Source: JAFKKS01 sp039808325 (lineage in GTDB: Bacteria; Pseudomonadota; Alphaproteobacteria; Rhizobiales; Xanthobacteraceae). From it: a stretch of 25,688 nucleotides of DNA. The stretch spans positions 1 through 25,688 of the forward strand of contig JBDHSU010000050.1 in assembly GCA_039808325.1 (NCBI GenBank). Reading direction: 5' to 3'. The notes under the pieces are model-generated. The model was not told the origin of the DNA. It ran no database searches and saw nothing but the letters and a program-made list of their open reading frames with translations. A program made the translations under genes and the position numbers. Positions 7,812 through 15,190 of this stretch are shown here, one piece after another; within the stretch, counting starts at the first letter, position 1; every line of letters begins with the position of its first letter.

Positions 7812-8099
7812 ATGGTAAATGAAAAGAAAAACGACCCGCCTCTGGATCGGGTCACGGACGGCAGCGGAGAGTGTCGCGCCCTGGTGGTCGCGGGCCAGCC
7901 GTTCCGCGAGGTGTTCCGCAACGGTACGATGGCGCGCCCGTTGTCTTCGTTTCTGGCACAATTGATCGCGACGCGGCACTTGGCGCCGCAGACCCGCAGC
8001 AAGCGCCGCGTCTGCGCCGACGTTGCGGCAAACGCATACGGAGGGCGTCTCACCGCGCGAGGCGGCCGCGAGCGCGAAGGCGCTTCTTGGTCGATCTGA
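7812..8099 (+). CDS. Small conserved hypothetical protein (95 aa)
   Basis: This is a basic, soluble 95-residue protein. The central segment PLSSFLAQLIATRHLAPQTR, followed by SKRRVCADVAANAY, resembles a small uncharacterised family I recall from Hyphomicrobiales (FVAQLIAT, then PQTR, RRR and a final AY). No enzymatic motif, signal peptide or membrane segment is visible. The C-terminal tail after NAY (GGRLTARGGREREGA) is longer than I would expect for that family and is low in complexity. The gene stands alone, converging with the gamma-glutamyltransferase gene, with a 158-bp upstream region. Function unknown. The opposite-strand frames over this stretch look like shadows. Confidence 0.6.
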   Translation: MVNEKKNDPPLDRVTDGSGECRALVVAGQPFREVFRNGTMARPLSSFLAQLIATRHLAPQTRSKRRVCADVAANAYGGRLTARGGREREGASWSI

Positions 8100-8139
8100 A
8101 CGCTGCGCCGTCCTCGCGCCACACGTCATTCACTCCCAT

Positions 8140-9720
8140 TTAGTATCCGAGCGCGCAGCCGTCCTTGCGATGATCGGAGCCGCCCACCAGGACACCCTTG
8201 TCCCAGTCGATCTGGATGGCCTGGCCGCCGCCCCACGGCGAAGGCGTTGCGGAGACGTTGTGGCCCCGCGCCTTGAGGCCATCGACCGTCGCCGCGGGCA
8301 TGGCGCTTTCGACAAGAGACTCCTCGCCCTCGAAGAATGTCCGCGCCATGTCGATGGCGGCTTGCACGTCCATTCCATAATCCGTCAGATTGAGGACGAC
8401 CTGGACATGTCCCATCGGCTGATAGGCGGCGCCCATCACGCCGAACGAGACCGCGCACCGCCCGTTGCGCGTCGCCAGCGCGGGAATGATCGTATGCATC
8501 GGCCGTTTGTTCGGGCCGATCGCGTTCGGATGTGCGGGATCCATCACGAAGCATGCGCCGCGACTATGCAGCGCGATGCCGCTCTTCTCGGTGACGATGC
8601 CGGTTCCGAAGCCGTGGTAAAGCGAGTTGATGAGCGACACCGCCGTGCGGTCCCGGTCGACGACGGTGAGATAGGTTGTGTCGCTGCCGGGCGTCGGCGC
8701 CGGCGGAATCGCGACGCGGCGCGACGGGTCGAGCTTCGCGGCAAGGCTGCGGGCAAATTTCTTGTCGAGCAGTTTGTCGACCGTGATGCGCATGGCGTCG
8801 GGGTCGGCAAGATGCGTGTCGCGTACGGCGTAGGCCATGCGCGCGGCCTCAAGCGCCAGATGAAACCGCTCGGGCCCGACCGGGTCGAGCGCCTGCATGT
8901 CGAACTGCTCGAGAATGTTGAGCATGATGAGCGCCGTCATGCCTTGGCCGTTCGGCGGCAATTCGACGAGGTCGAGGCCGCGATAATGCGTCGAGATCGG
9001 CGTCTGTTCGTTGCCCCGATGCGCGGCAAGATCGTCCGCGCGCAGGAAGCCGCCGCGCGCCTTCACGGTCGCCGCGATTTCTTCCGCGATCGGCCCTTCG
9101 TAGAACGCGCGGGCGCCGCGCGCCGCAATGGCTTTCAAGGTCGAGGCGAGGGCCGGCAGCCGCACGACATCGCCGACGCGCGGCGCGTTGCCGTCCTTCA
9201 GATAATGTTGCCGCCCGCCCGCGCTCGCAGCCAGTTTTTCGGCGGCGTTCGCCCAGTCATAGGCAACGCGCGGCGCGACCGGAAAGCCGTTCTCCGCGTA
9301 GTGGATGGCGGGCGCCAGCACGCGATCGAACCCGAAGCGCCCATGCGCCTTCAGGATCGCCTCCCACCCCTCGATGGCGCCGGGCACCGTGACCGAGTGG
9401 ATCGATTCCGGCCCGATCTTTTTCACGCCTTGTTCGATCAAGGCCTCGATGCGGAGCGCGCCTGGGGCGCGTCCCGATCCGTTGTAGCCCCAGATCGGCT
9501 TGTCCGGCTTCGCGACCAAGCAGAAGCAATCGCCGCCGATGCCGGTCATCGCCGGCTCGACAACGCAGAGCACAGCCAGAGCCGCGATGGCCGCGTCCGC
9601 CGCCGTACCCCCCGCGCGCAGCATCTCGACCGCCGCGAGCGTTGCCAGCGGATGCGCCGTCGCCGCCATGCCTTCGGAGGCGAGGGTGGGGGAACGGCCG
9701 GGCAAATGAAAATCGCGCAT
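8140..9720 (-). CDS. Gamma-glutamyltransferase family Ntn hydrolase (cytosolic)
   Basis: This 526-residue member of the gamma-glutamyltranspeptidase family is expected to self-cleave and use the new N-terminal threonine as nucleophile. The cleavage site fits T348 in GSDTTYLTVVDRDRTAVSL. The substrate-binding N-terminal region contains GGTAADAAIAA, VVEPAMTGIGGDCF and VELPPNGQGM. The end PWGGGQAIQID is also typical. There is no signal peptide (start MRDFHLPGRSP), unlike the classical periplasmic GGT. A role in glutathione salvage or in hydrolysis of a gamma-glutamyl or acyl amide is possible, and substrate cannot be read from sequence. The ATG at 9720 is chosen because family homology begins there; TCCGGAG lies about 12 nt upstream. 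It follows a small membrane-protein gene by 47 bp. Confidence 0.88.
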   Translation of the reverse strand: MRDFHLPGRSPTLASEGMAATAHPLATLAAVEMLRAGGTAADAAIAALAVLCVVEPAMTGIGGDCFCLVAKPDKPIWGYNGSGRAPGALRIEALIEQGVKKIGPESIHSVTVPGAIEGWEAILKAHGRFGFDRVLAPAIHYAENGFPVAPRVAYDWANAAEKLAASAGGRQHYLKDGNAPRVGDVVRLPALASTLKAIAARGARAFYEGPIAEEIAATVKARGGFLRADDLAAHRGNEQTPISTHYRGLDLVELPPNGQGMTALIMLNILEQFDMQALDPVGPERFHLALEAARMAYAVRDTHLADPDAMRITVDKLLDKKFARSLAAKLDPSRRVAIPPAPTPGSDTTYLTVVDRDRTAVSLINSLYHGFGTGIVTEKSGIALHSRGACFVMDPAHPNAIGPNKRPMHTIIPALATRNGRCAVSFGVMGAAYQPMGHVQVVLNLTDYGMDVQAAIDMARTFFEGEESLVESAMPAATVDGLKARGHNVSATPSPWGGGQAIQIDWDKGVLVGGSDHRKDGCALGY

Positions 9721-9767
9721 GGTCAATAGAACTCCGGAAATTGCGGCAGGAAGCGGATGGCGCTGTC

Positions 9768-10202
9768 TCAGAGCGTGTCGGCGCGCTCGATTGAATAGTC
9801 CCGCCGCGCCGTGCGGATCGAGACTGTATAGCCGCCGATGACGTCGATGAGACAGATGAGGACGATGAGCGCGAAGGTGGACGTCGCGACCCGCGGCACC
9901 AGCAGGAACTCCACCAGTGCGGCGACGAAAACCAGCGTTGAAAGCATGTGATCGACGATGCTGCGCGAGCTCGTGCGCGTCGCCTTTACCGTTTCGAACA
10001 TCAAAAGGATGATGGCCAGCGCCATCACGATGTCGGCGAAGCTGATCGTCCATTCGCCGCCCGACATCATGGGGATGGTCGTCAGCGGCGCCTGCCAGTC
10101 GATCGGAATGAGGAAGGTGAGGATGTTGTAGATCGCGAGCGGGATGAGGAGCAGCGGAAATCCCAGCAAAGACACGACGTCGCTCCCGTTCTGCGCGGCC
10201 AT
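9768..10202 (-). CDS. Hypothetical membrane protein, four TM helices
   Basis: This 144-residue inner-membrane protein has four predicted hydrophobic helices: about 10-30 (VSLLGFPLLLIPLAIYNIL), 52-70 (ISFADIVMALAIILLMF), 84-102 (DHMLSTLVFVAALVEFLLV) and 107-128 (TFALIVLICLIDVIGGY). The C-terminus is hydrophilic. I do not recognise a named family. It lies just upstream of the gamma-glutamyltransferase gene on the same strand and may be cotranscribed with it. The rpmF terminator stands upstream, so it likely has its own promoter in 10203-10284, which I could not define. Confidence 0.75.
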   Translation of the reverse strand: MAAQNGSDVVSLLGFPLLLIPLAIYNILTFLIPIDWQAPLTTIPMMSGGEWTISFADIVMALAIILLMFETVKATRTSSRSIVDHMLSTLVFVAALVEFLLVPRVATSTFALIVLICLIDVIGGYTVSIRTARRDYSIERADTL

Positions 10203-10284
10203 CGCGAGGAAGCTCCGATGGCGCCCGCTTGCCGCAGAATTGATCTTAGCGCCGGCGAAGCGTGGGCTCCAGCGCCGGAATGCA

Positions 10285-10310
10285 AAAGGCCGGCTTCGCA
10301 GCCGGCCTTT
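10285..10310 (-). terminator. Intrinsic terminator of rpmF
   Basis: AAAGGCCGGCT (10285-10295) and AGCCGGCCTTT (10300-10310) form an 11-bp perfect stem with a 4-nt loop. On the minus strand the stem is followed by TTTT, starting 25 nt after the rpmF stop. This is the clearest intrinsic terminator in the window. Confidence 0.85.
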
Positions 10311-10335
10311 GTGTGGAACGACGGCTTCGCCGCGC

Positions 10336-10521
10336 TCAGGCTTCCGTCTTGACCTTGAGAATCTGCCGGCCCTTGTACATGCCGGTCTTCAAATCGAGGT
10401 GGTGCGGGCGGCGCAGCTCGCCGGAATCCTTGTCTTCGACGTAGGCGGGGCGCTTGAGCGCATCGGCGGAGCGGCGCATGCCGCGGCGCGACGGCGACGT
10501 TTTCCGTTTCGGAACGGCCAT
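10336..10521 (-). CDS. rpmF: 50S ribosomal protein L32
   Basis: This is a 61-residue large-subunit protein that begins MAVPKRKTSPSRRGMRRSAD, the standard L32 start, and continues through RRPHHLDLKTGMYKGRQ. No zinc-binding cysteines are present, as in other alphaproteobacterial L32. The ATG at 10521 is preceded by GGAGA about 10 nt upstream; the longer in-frame reading to 10611 is spurious. It lies 141 bp downstream of mtgA on the same strand and is followed by a strong intrinsic terminator. Confidence 0.96.
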   Translation of the reverse strand: MAVPKRKTSPSRRGMRRSADALKRPAYVEDKDSGELRRPHHLDLKTGMYKGRQILKVKTEA

Positions 10522-10662
10522 GGGACGAATTCTCCGAGATTTGGCCGGTACGGGACTTCGGCCTGTTCGGGCGCGCTTATATCGGAACCGCTTCGGGGAT
10601 GCCAGCCTCAATTGCGCCGAAGGCCGGCGGTTTTGGCCAAAAATCGTTCGACCGAGGGGCCG

Positions 10663-11343
10663 TCAGCGCCGCTGGCGCAGTGCCAGGCAGTCCGCGGCGG
10701 CTCCCACCTTGTGGGCCCGGCGCAGATAGATGCCCGCCAGTCGGCGTATGCCGGGGCCCGGGCGGCGGGCGCTGCGGGTGATGGGATTGGGCAGGATCGC
10801 GGCCATCAAGGCGGCCTCGTGCGGCCCGAGGGTACGCGCCGACTTGCCGAAGGCATAGTGCGCCCCCGCCTCCGCGCCGAATTGGCCGTTCGGACCCCAT
10901 TCAGCGATGTTGAGGTAGATTTCCATGATCCGGCGTTTCGGCAGGACGAGGTCGATCCACAGCGCCAATGGCAGCTCCAGCGCCTTGCGCAGGAAGCTGC
11001 GGCCGCCCCACAGGAACAGGTTTTTCGCCACCTGCTGGGTGATGGTCGAGCCGCCGCGCGCTTCGGTGATGTCGTCGGCGTCTTGGATCGCATCCCGCAA
11101 TTCATGCAGATCGATGCCGAAATGGCTGCAAAAGCGCCCGTCCTCGGCGGCGATCACGCTGCGCGGCAGCGCCGGCGCCATCGCCTGAAGCGGCAGATAG
11201 CGCCGGTCGACCGGCTGGCCGCTCGCCCAGCGCCATAGCATCGGCGTCGAGACCGGCTGCCCGAATAGGTAGAGCGGCGTCAGGACATAGGGCAGGGCGA
11301 TCAGCGTGAGGGCGATGACGACAACCCAACGAAAGGCTCGCAT
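10663..11343 (-). CDS. mtgA: Monofunctional biosynthetic peptidoglycan transglycosylase
   Basis: This is a 226-residue glycosyltransferase family 51 enzyme that polymerises lipid II into glycan strands in the periplasm, anchored by one N-terminal helix (about 5-27). The GT51 motifs appear in order: catalytic E67 in AAEDGRFCSHFGID, GGSTITQQVAKNLF (97-110), RKALE (119-123) and RRIMEIYLNIAEWG (137-150). No transpeptidase domain follows, which defines the monofunctional form. ATG 11343 is preferred because AAAGGGCGGA lies directly upstream; an alternative ATG at 11385 lacks a ribosome site. It is divergent from ispA and upstream of rpmF. Confidence 0.94.
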   Translation of the reverse strand: MRAFRWVVVIALTLIALPYVLTPLYLFGQPVSTPMLWRWASGQPVDRRYLPLQAMAPALPRSVIAAEDGRFCSHFGIDLHELRDAIQDADDITEARGGSTITQQVAKNLFLWGGRSFLRKALELPLALWIDLVLPKRRIMEIYLNIAEWGPNGQFGAEAGAHYAFGKSARTLGPHEAALMAAILPNPITRSARRPGPGIRRLAGIYLRRAHKVGAAADCLALRQRR

Positions 11344-11490
11344 TCCGCCCTTTCGGCTCCCCCGGGAAAAAATCGTAGCATTCATCGGCGCAGTTAACCA
11401 CGGAGGGGTGTTTTTGCCTTCTCGATCCGCGGGTTCTTGACCGATGAGGCGTCTGTCGGGCATGCGAGCGTTTGCGATAGGATCATTATT

Positions 11491-12432
11491 ATGGCTCTAA
11501 AAGACGCAGACGCCCTCCTTGCCGACCGGCTCACGACCGTGGCCGGTGAGGCCGAGCAGGTTTTGGCCGCCCTTCTGGCCGATACCGCGCTGGAGGGCGA
11601 GACGACGCGCCCGAAACGGGTGATGGACGCGATGCGCCACGCCTGCCTTGGCGGCGGCAAGCGGCTGCGGCCGTTCCTGGTCGTCGAGACCGCGGCGCTT
11701 TTCGGCGTCTCCTCGGCGCAGGCGCTGTTCACCGGCGCGGCGCTCGAATTCGTGCATTGCTACTCTCTGGTCCACGATGATCTGCCGGCCATGGACGACG
11801 ACGATCTGCGCCGGGGCCGCCCGACCGTTCATATCGCGTTCGATCAGGCGACCGCCATTCTCGCGGGGGACGCGCTGTTGACGCTCGCCTTCGACGTCCT
11901 GGCGAGGCCGGAAACGCATGGCGATGCCGCCATAAGGGTCGAGCTCGTGACCGCGCTGGCGCGCGCGTCCGGCATCGGCGGCATGGTCGGCGGACAAATG
12001 CTCGATCTCGCGGCCGAGGGCCGTTTCGGCGATGGCCGTCCGCAGCATCTGACGGAAGCCGACATCCGCCGCCTGCAGATCATGAAGACCGGCGCCCTGC
12101 TGCGCTTCGCCTGCGCGGCCGGGGCCATTCTCGGCGCGGCCGACGCCAAGGCCCGCGCGGCGCTCGAGCGTTATTCGCATGCGCTTGGCGAGGCGTTCCA
12201 GATCGCCGACGACCTGCTCGACGTGGAGGGCGATCCCGCGCTTGTCGGTAAGGCGACGGGCAAGGACGCGGAGGCCGGCAAGGCGACGTTCGTCGGCGCT
12301 CTCGGCGTCGCGGGCGCGCGCAAGCGGCTCGATTCCCTGGTCGCGGAGGCGGCGGACGCCCTGGCGCCCTTCGGCGAGCGTGCCGACGTGCTCAAGGCCG
12401 CGGCGCGTTTCGTCGCCAACCGGCAGACGTAG
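11491..12432 (+). CDS. ispA: Geranylgeranyl/farnesyl diphosphate synthase
   Basis: This is a 313-residue all-helical prenyltransferase that condenses isopentenyl diphosphate with allylic diphosphates in the cytosol to make C15 (perhaps C20) precursors for undecaprenyl phosphate, quinones and hopanoids or carotenoids. It shows GGGKRLRPFL (54-63), the first Asp-rich motif DDLPAMDDDDLRRGRPT (96-112), GGQMLDL (167-173), KT (199-200) and the second Asp-rich motif DDLLD (240-244). The first motif has the DDx4D spacing of the bacterial IspA type. The ATG at 11491 has AGGA 8 nt upstream. It sits divergent from mtgA, with a 147-bp intergenic region. Confidence 0.93.
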   Translation: MALKDADALLADRLTTVAGEAEQVLAALLADTALEGETTRPKRVMDAMRHACLGGGKRLRPFLVVETAALFGVSSAQALFTGAALEFVHCYSLVHDDLPAMDDDDLRRGRPTVHIAFDQATAILAGDALLTLAFDVLARPETHGDAAIRVELVTALARASGIGGMVGGQMLDLAAEGRFGDGRPQHLTEADIRRLQIMKTGALLRFACAAGAILGAADAKARAALERYSHALGEAFQIADDLLDVEGDPALVGKATGKDAEAGKATFVGALGVAGARKRLDSLVAEAADALAPFGERADVLKAAARFVANRQT

Positions 12433-12439
12433 CCGTCAT

Positions 12440-12458
12440 GCCCGGCTTCATGCCGGGC
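12440..12458. repeat. GC-rich palindromic intergenic element downstream of ispA
   Basis: GCCCGGC (12440-12446) and GCCGGGC (12452-12458) flank a 5-nt loop between convergent ispA and the lactonase gene. The core (ATGCCCGGC) is shared with the element at 3555-3579. It may serve as a terminator. Confidence 0.65.
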
Positions 12459-12474
12459 CTCCACGCCTGACCCA

Positions 12475-13320
12475 TCACCCCAGCCGGTAGAGCCGCTGCG
12501 CATTGTTGCCGAGCACGGCGGCGCGCTCGTCAGGCGACAGCGCGGAGAGAAGTTCGGTCGTGCCGCGCCAGATCTCCTCATAGCTGCCGGCAAGGAGCGA
12601 CGGCGGCCAATTGCTGGCGGCAAGCACGCGCCGCGCGCCGAACGTGCCGAGGACATGATCGGTGTAGCGGCGCAAGGCGTCCGTCGACCATTTCCAATGC
12701 GCGACCAGCGCCATCCCGGCCGAGAGTTTGATCGCGATGTTGGGATGTTCGGCGGCGCGCGCGATCAAGGTGGCCCACGGCTCCCAGCCTTGTTCCGGCA
12801 CCGGCGGGCGGCCGAGATGATCGAAGACGATGTGGATGTCGGGCACCGCGCGGGCGAGCGCGAACGCCTGCTCGAACTGGTTCGTATCGACCGGAACGAG
12901 CTCGAACACGAGATTGCGCTTGGCCAGCAGCTTTACCGATTCGACGACGCCGGGCTGCGCCAGCCAGTCCTGCACCTTCTCGACCCGGAGCAGATGCCGG
13001 ATGCCGACCAGCTTGCGGCGCGTGGCGAGTGCATCGAGCGCGCGCTCCGCCACCGCCGGATCGTCGAGCGCCACCCAGCCGATGACGCCGCGCAGGAAAT
13101 CGTATCGGTCGGCGATGTCGAGGAATTCGTTCGTCTCCTCGGCCTCGTTCAGGGATTGAACGAGGATGGTGCCGTCGACGCCGCTGCGCTTGATTTCGGC
13201 CGCAAGATCCTCCGGGGTGAAATCGCGGTCGAGCGTGGCGCCCGCGTTGGAGCCTTCCGGCCAATGATGCGGGCGCTTGGCATGCCACCAGACATGGTGA
13301 TGGGCGTCGATAACGGGCAT
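12475..13320 (-). CDS. Amidohydrolase-2 family (COG3618) lactonase-like hydrolase
   Basis: This 281-residue TIM-barrel metal-dependent hydrolase is of the family that includes L-fucono- and L-rhamnono-lactonases. It begins with the metal-site motif VIDAHHHVWW (H7-H9), continues with VFDHLGRPP (H168) and AIKLSAGM, and has ASNWPPS (235-241) near the C-terminus, followed by NNAQRLYRLG. Asn stands in SNWP where some members have Asp. It probably opens a sugar lactone or similar cyclic ester, but the substrate is undefined. It lies 26 bp downstream of the crotonase gene on the same strand, so the two are probably cotranscribed from the divergent promoter facing the RpiR gene. Confidence 0.85.
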   Translation of the reverse strand: MPVIDAHHHVWWHAKRPHHWPEGSNAGATLDRDFTPEDLAAEIKRSGVDGTILVQSLNEAEETNEFLDIADRYDFLRGVIGWVALDDPAVAERALDALATRRKLVGIRHLLRVEKVQDWLAQPGVVESVKLLAKRNLVFELVPVDTNQFEQAFALARAVPDIHIVFDHLGRPPVPEQGWEPWATLIARAAEHPNIAIKLSAGMALVAHWKWSTDALRRYTDHVLGTFGARRVLAASNWPPSLLAGSYEEIWRGTTELLSALSPDERAAVLGNNAQRLYRLG

Positions 13321-13346
13321 GATTTATCTCTGGTCGGGGATGGAAT

Positions 13347-14123
13347 TCAGCGTCCGGTCCACTGCGCCTGCCGCTTTTCGACGAAGGCGCGCACGCCGTC
13401 GCGGAAATCGTCGCTGCCGTAGGTTTGTCGCACGAGATCGTCGCCGCCGGGAATGCCGGCGTGCTGCAATCGGCGGATCGCCTCCTTGCTCACCCGCATG
13501 GTGATCGGCGCGTTGCTGCTCAACTGGGTGCAGAGCTCCCCAACGCGGGCATCGATCGCTTCCGGCGCGACGACGTCGAGCACGAAGCCGATTGTCTTTG
13601 CTTCCTCCGCCGTCACCATGTCGCCGAGCAGCAGGATGCGTTTGCTCAGCGCCGGCCCGAGCGAGGCGACAAGCCGGGCATAGTTCTCCATCGAGAGACA
13701 GTTGCCGAGCGTGCGCGCGATCGGGACGCCGAGGCGGGCGCCGGGCACCGCGACGCGCAGATCGCAGCAGGACGCGATGGCAAGCCCGCCCCCGACCGTC
13801 CAGCCGTCGAGCACCGCGATCGTCGGCATCGGCAGCGCTTCGATCGCGACCAGATACTGTTCCATCGTGTGTTCGTATTTGACGCCGTCCTCGGCCGACG
13901 TGAACGATTTGAATTGCGCGATATCGGTGCCGGCGATGAACGCCTTGCCGCCGGCGCCGCGAAACACCACGACCCGAACCGACGCGTCGTCCTTCAGGGC
14001 GGCGCAGATCGCGCCGAGTTGTTGGTACATCGTCCAGGTCATGGCGTTGCGCGCCGCAGCGCGATCGAACGTCACATAGGCTGCCGGACCCTCGCGCGTG
14101 ATCCGTACTTCACCGTCGCTCAT
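13347..14123 (-). CDS. Crotonase-fold protein (enoyl-CoA hydratase/isomerase family) without the canonical glutamates
   Basis: This 258-residue crotonase-superfamily protein has a recognisable CoA-binding oxyanion-hole region (AFIAGTDIAQF, 61-71) and GGGLAIASCCDLRVA (111-125). In standard enoyl-CoA hydratase the two catalytic glutamates lie in GGGCELA and GQPEI. By my alignment the corresponding residues here are A115 and I135 (in LGVPIARTLG), so hydration is unlikely by the usual mechanism. It may be an isomerase, CoA hydrolase or decarboxylase, or act on a different acyl-CoA. The ATG at 14123 is preceded by GAGGTG at close spacing; a GTG six nt upstream is an alternative. It is transcribed away from the RpiR gene, and a lactonase-like gene follows. 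Confidence 0.85.
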   Translation of the reverse strand: MSDGEVRITREGPAAYVTFDRAAARNAMTWTMYQQLGAICAALKDDASVRVVVFRGAGGKAFIAGTDIAQFKSFTSAEDGVKYEHTMEQYLVAIEALPMPTIAVLDGWTVGGGLAIASCCDLRVAVPGARLGVPIARTLGNCLSMENYARLVASLGPALSKRILLLGDMVTAEEAKTIGFVLDVVAPEAIDARVGELCTQLSSNAPITMRVSKEAIRRLQHAGIPGGDDLVRQTYGSDDFRDGVRAFVEKRQAQWTGR

Positions 14124-14232
14124 AGTCACCTCAGGGATGGGACGGGCGCCAGCGCGCCTCGTTCTGGTTCGGGGCCACCATTATCGGCCGGAGCCCTTTG
14201 GATCAAATGCGGCCCGCGCGCATTTTCCGTTT

Positions 14233-14278
14233 GAAACGTTTGTTCCATATGCTTAGGCTGTCGAAACGTTTGTTTCAT
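14233..14278. promoter_or_regulatory. Two operator-like sites spaced 30 bp, RpiR/crotonase divergent promoter
   Basis: GAAACGTTTGTTCC (14233-14246) and GAAACGTTTGTTTC (14263-14276) are direct repeats of a GAAAC-N4-GTTTC palindrome; the second copy is perfect and the first has one arm mismatch. Similarity extends to 16 bp (15 identical). Their starts are exactly 30 bp apart, about three helical turns. They lie 24-67 bp upstream of the chosen RpiR start and in the divergent region to the crotonase gene, so they are good candidates for RpiR binding sites. Confidence 0.65.
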
Positions 14279-14299
14279 CGCCTTTTCGAGGCTTGGCGC

Positions 14300-15190
14300 G
14301 TGGCAGTCGACGTTCTCACCGAACGCATCTTGGATGAGTTTGCAGGCATGCCGCCGCGCCTGCAGGCGGCCGCGCGCTTCGTTCTCGAGCAGCCGCAGGA
14401 GGTTGCGCTTCTCACCATGCGGGAGCAGGCGCGCCGTGCCGGCGTTCCGCCGGCGACGATGACCCGGCTGGCGCAACGCCTGGGCCTGCGCGGATACGAG
14501 GAGCTGCGGGGCAGCTATGCCGCGGCGCTGCGCAAATCCGCCGCCAGCTATGAGGCGAAGGCGACGCGGCTTGTCGCGCATCGGGACGTGACGCGCCCGC
14601 AGGTATTGATTTCCGACATGGCCCAGTCCTTGGCCGGTCATGTCGGCGCGCTGGGCGAGGGCGAAGCGGCGGCGGGCTTGGCGCGGGCCGCGGCGACCCT
14701 TGGCGGCGCCCGGCACGTCTACTGTCTCGGCTTGCGCTCCAGCTTTCCCGTCGTGTTTCTTTATCATTACATCTGCGGCCTTGCCGGATGTCCGGTCACA
14801 TTGCTCGACGGCGCTGGCTCGACCGGGATGGACGCCCTCGCCACCGCGGGACCGCGCGACGCGCTGCTCGTGGTGAGCGTGAAGCCCTATACGCGCGGGA
14901 CGGTCGAGGCGACGAAGCGCGCGCGCGATAGCGGCCTGCGGCTGATCGCGATCACCGACCGTGCGACGGCCCCGCTCGCCGCCATCGCGGATCACAAGAT
15001 CCTGGTCGGCACCACGTCGCCGTCCTTCTTCGATTCCAAGGCGTCCGCCTTGGCCGCGACCGAAATCCTCGCCATGCTGGTCACGCTGCGCCGGGGCAAG
15101 CGCACGCCGGAGGCGGTGCGCGCGCGGGAGAATTATCTCACCTCGATCAATGCCTACTGGCCGTCATCCGCCCGAGAGAATGCATCATGA
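14300..15190 (+). CDS. RpiR-family transcriptional regulator (HTH_6 + SIS)
   Basis: This 296-residue regulator has an N-terminal helix-turn-helix domain (about 1-78; TMREQARRAGVPPATMTRLA, then QRLGLRGYEEL) and a C-terminal SIS sugar-isomerase-like effector domain (about 125-260; VYCLGLRSSFP, LLVVSVKPYTRG, LIAITDR). Members typically sense phosphosugars or other small metabolites and repress or activate nearby catabolic genes. GTG 14300 is chosen: GAGG lies 9 nt upstream, the family N-terminus starts there, and a longer reading would run over the paired operator-like sites. Its stop overlaps the aminotransferase start (ATGA), so the two are translationally coupled. It probably controls the aminotransferase/TRAP operon and the divergent crotonase-lactonase pair. 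Confidence 0.9.
   Translation: MAVDVLTERILDEFAGMPPRLQAAARFVLEQPQEVALLTMREQARRAGVPPATMTRLAQRLGLRGYEELRGSYAAALRKSAASYEAKATRLVAHRDVTRPQVLISDMAQSLAGHVGALGEGEAAAGLARAAATLGGARHVYCLGLRSSFPVVFLYHYICGLAGCPVTLLDGAGSTGMDALATAGPRDALLVVSVKPYTRGTVEATKRARDSGLRLIAITDRATAPLAAIADHKILVGTTSPSFFDSKASALAATEILAMLVTLRRGKRTPEAVRARENYLTSINAYWPSSARENAS

Noticed and set aside
7686..8129. 147-codon open frame on the minus strand over the small hypothetical gene
   Set aside because: No recognisable motif; the plus-strand frame carries the family-like segment.
8023..9729. 568-codon open frame on the plus strand
   Set aside because: Antisense of the gamma-glutamyltransferase gene, with an R/H/D-rich composition typical of high-GC shadows.
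14231..14259. TTGAAA-N17-TAGGCT as a sigma-70 promoter for the RpiR gene
   Set aside because: Only about half of the -10 matches, and the -35 overlaps the operator-like repeat; position is plausible but the evidence is too thin to list.
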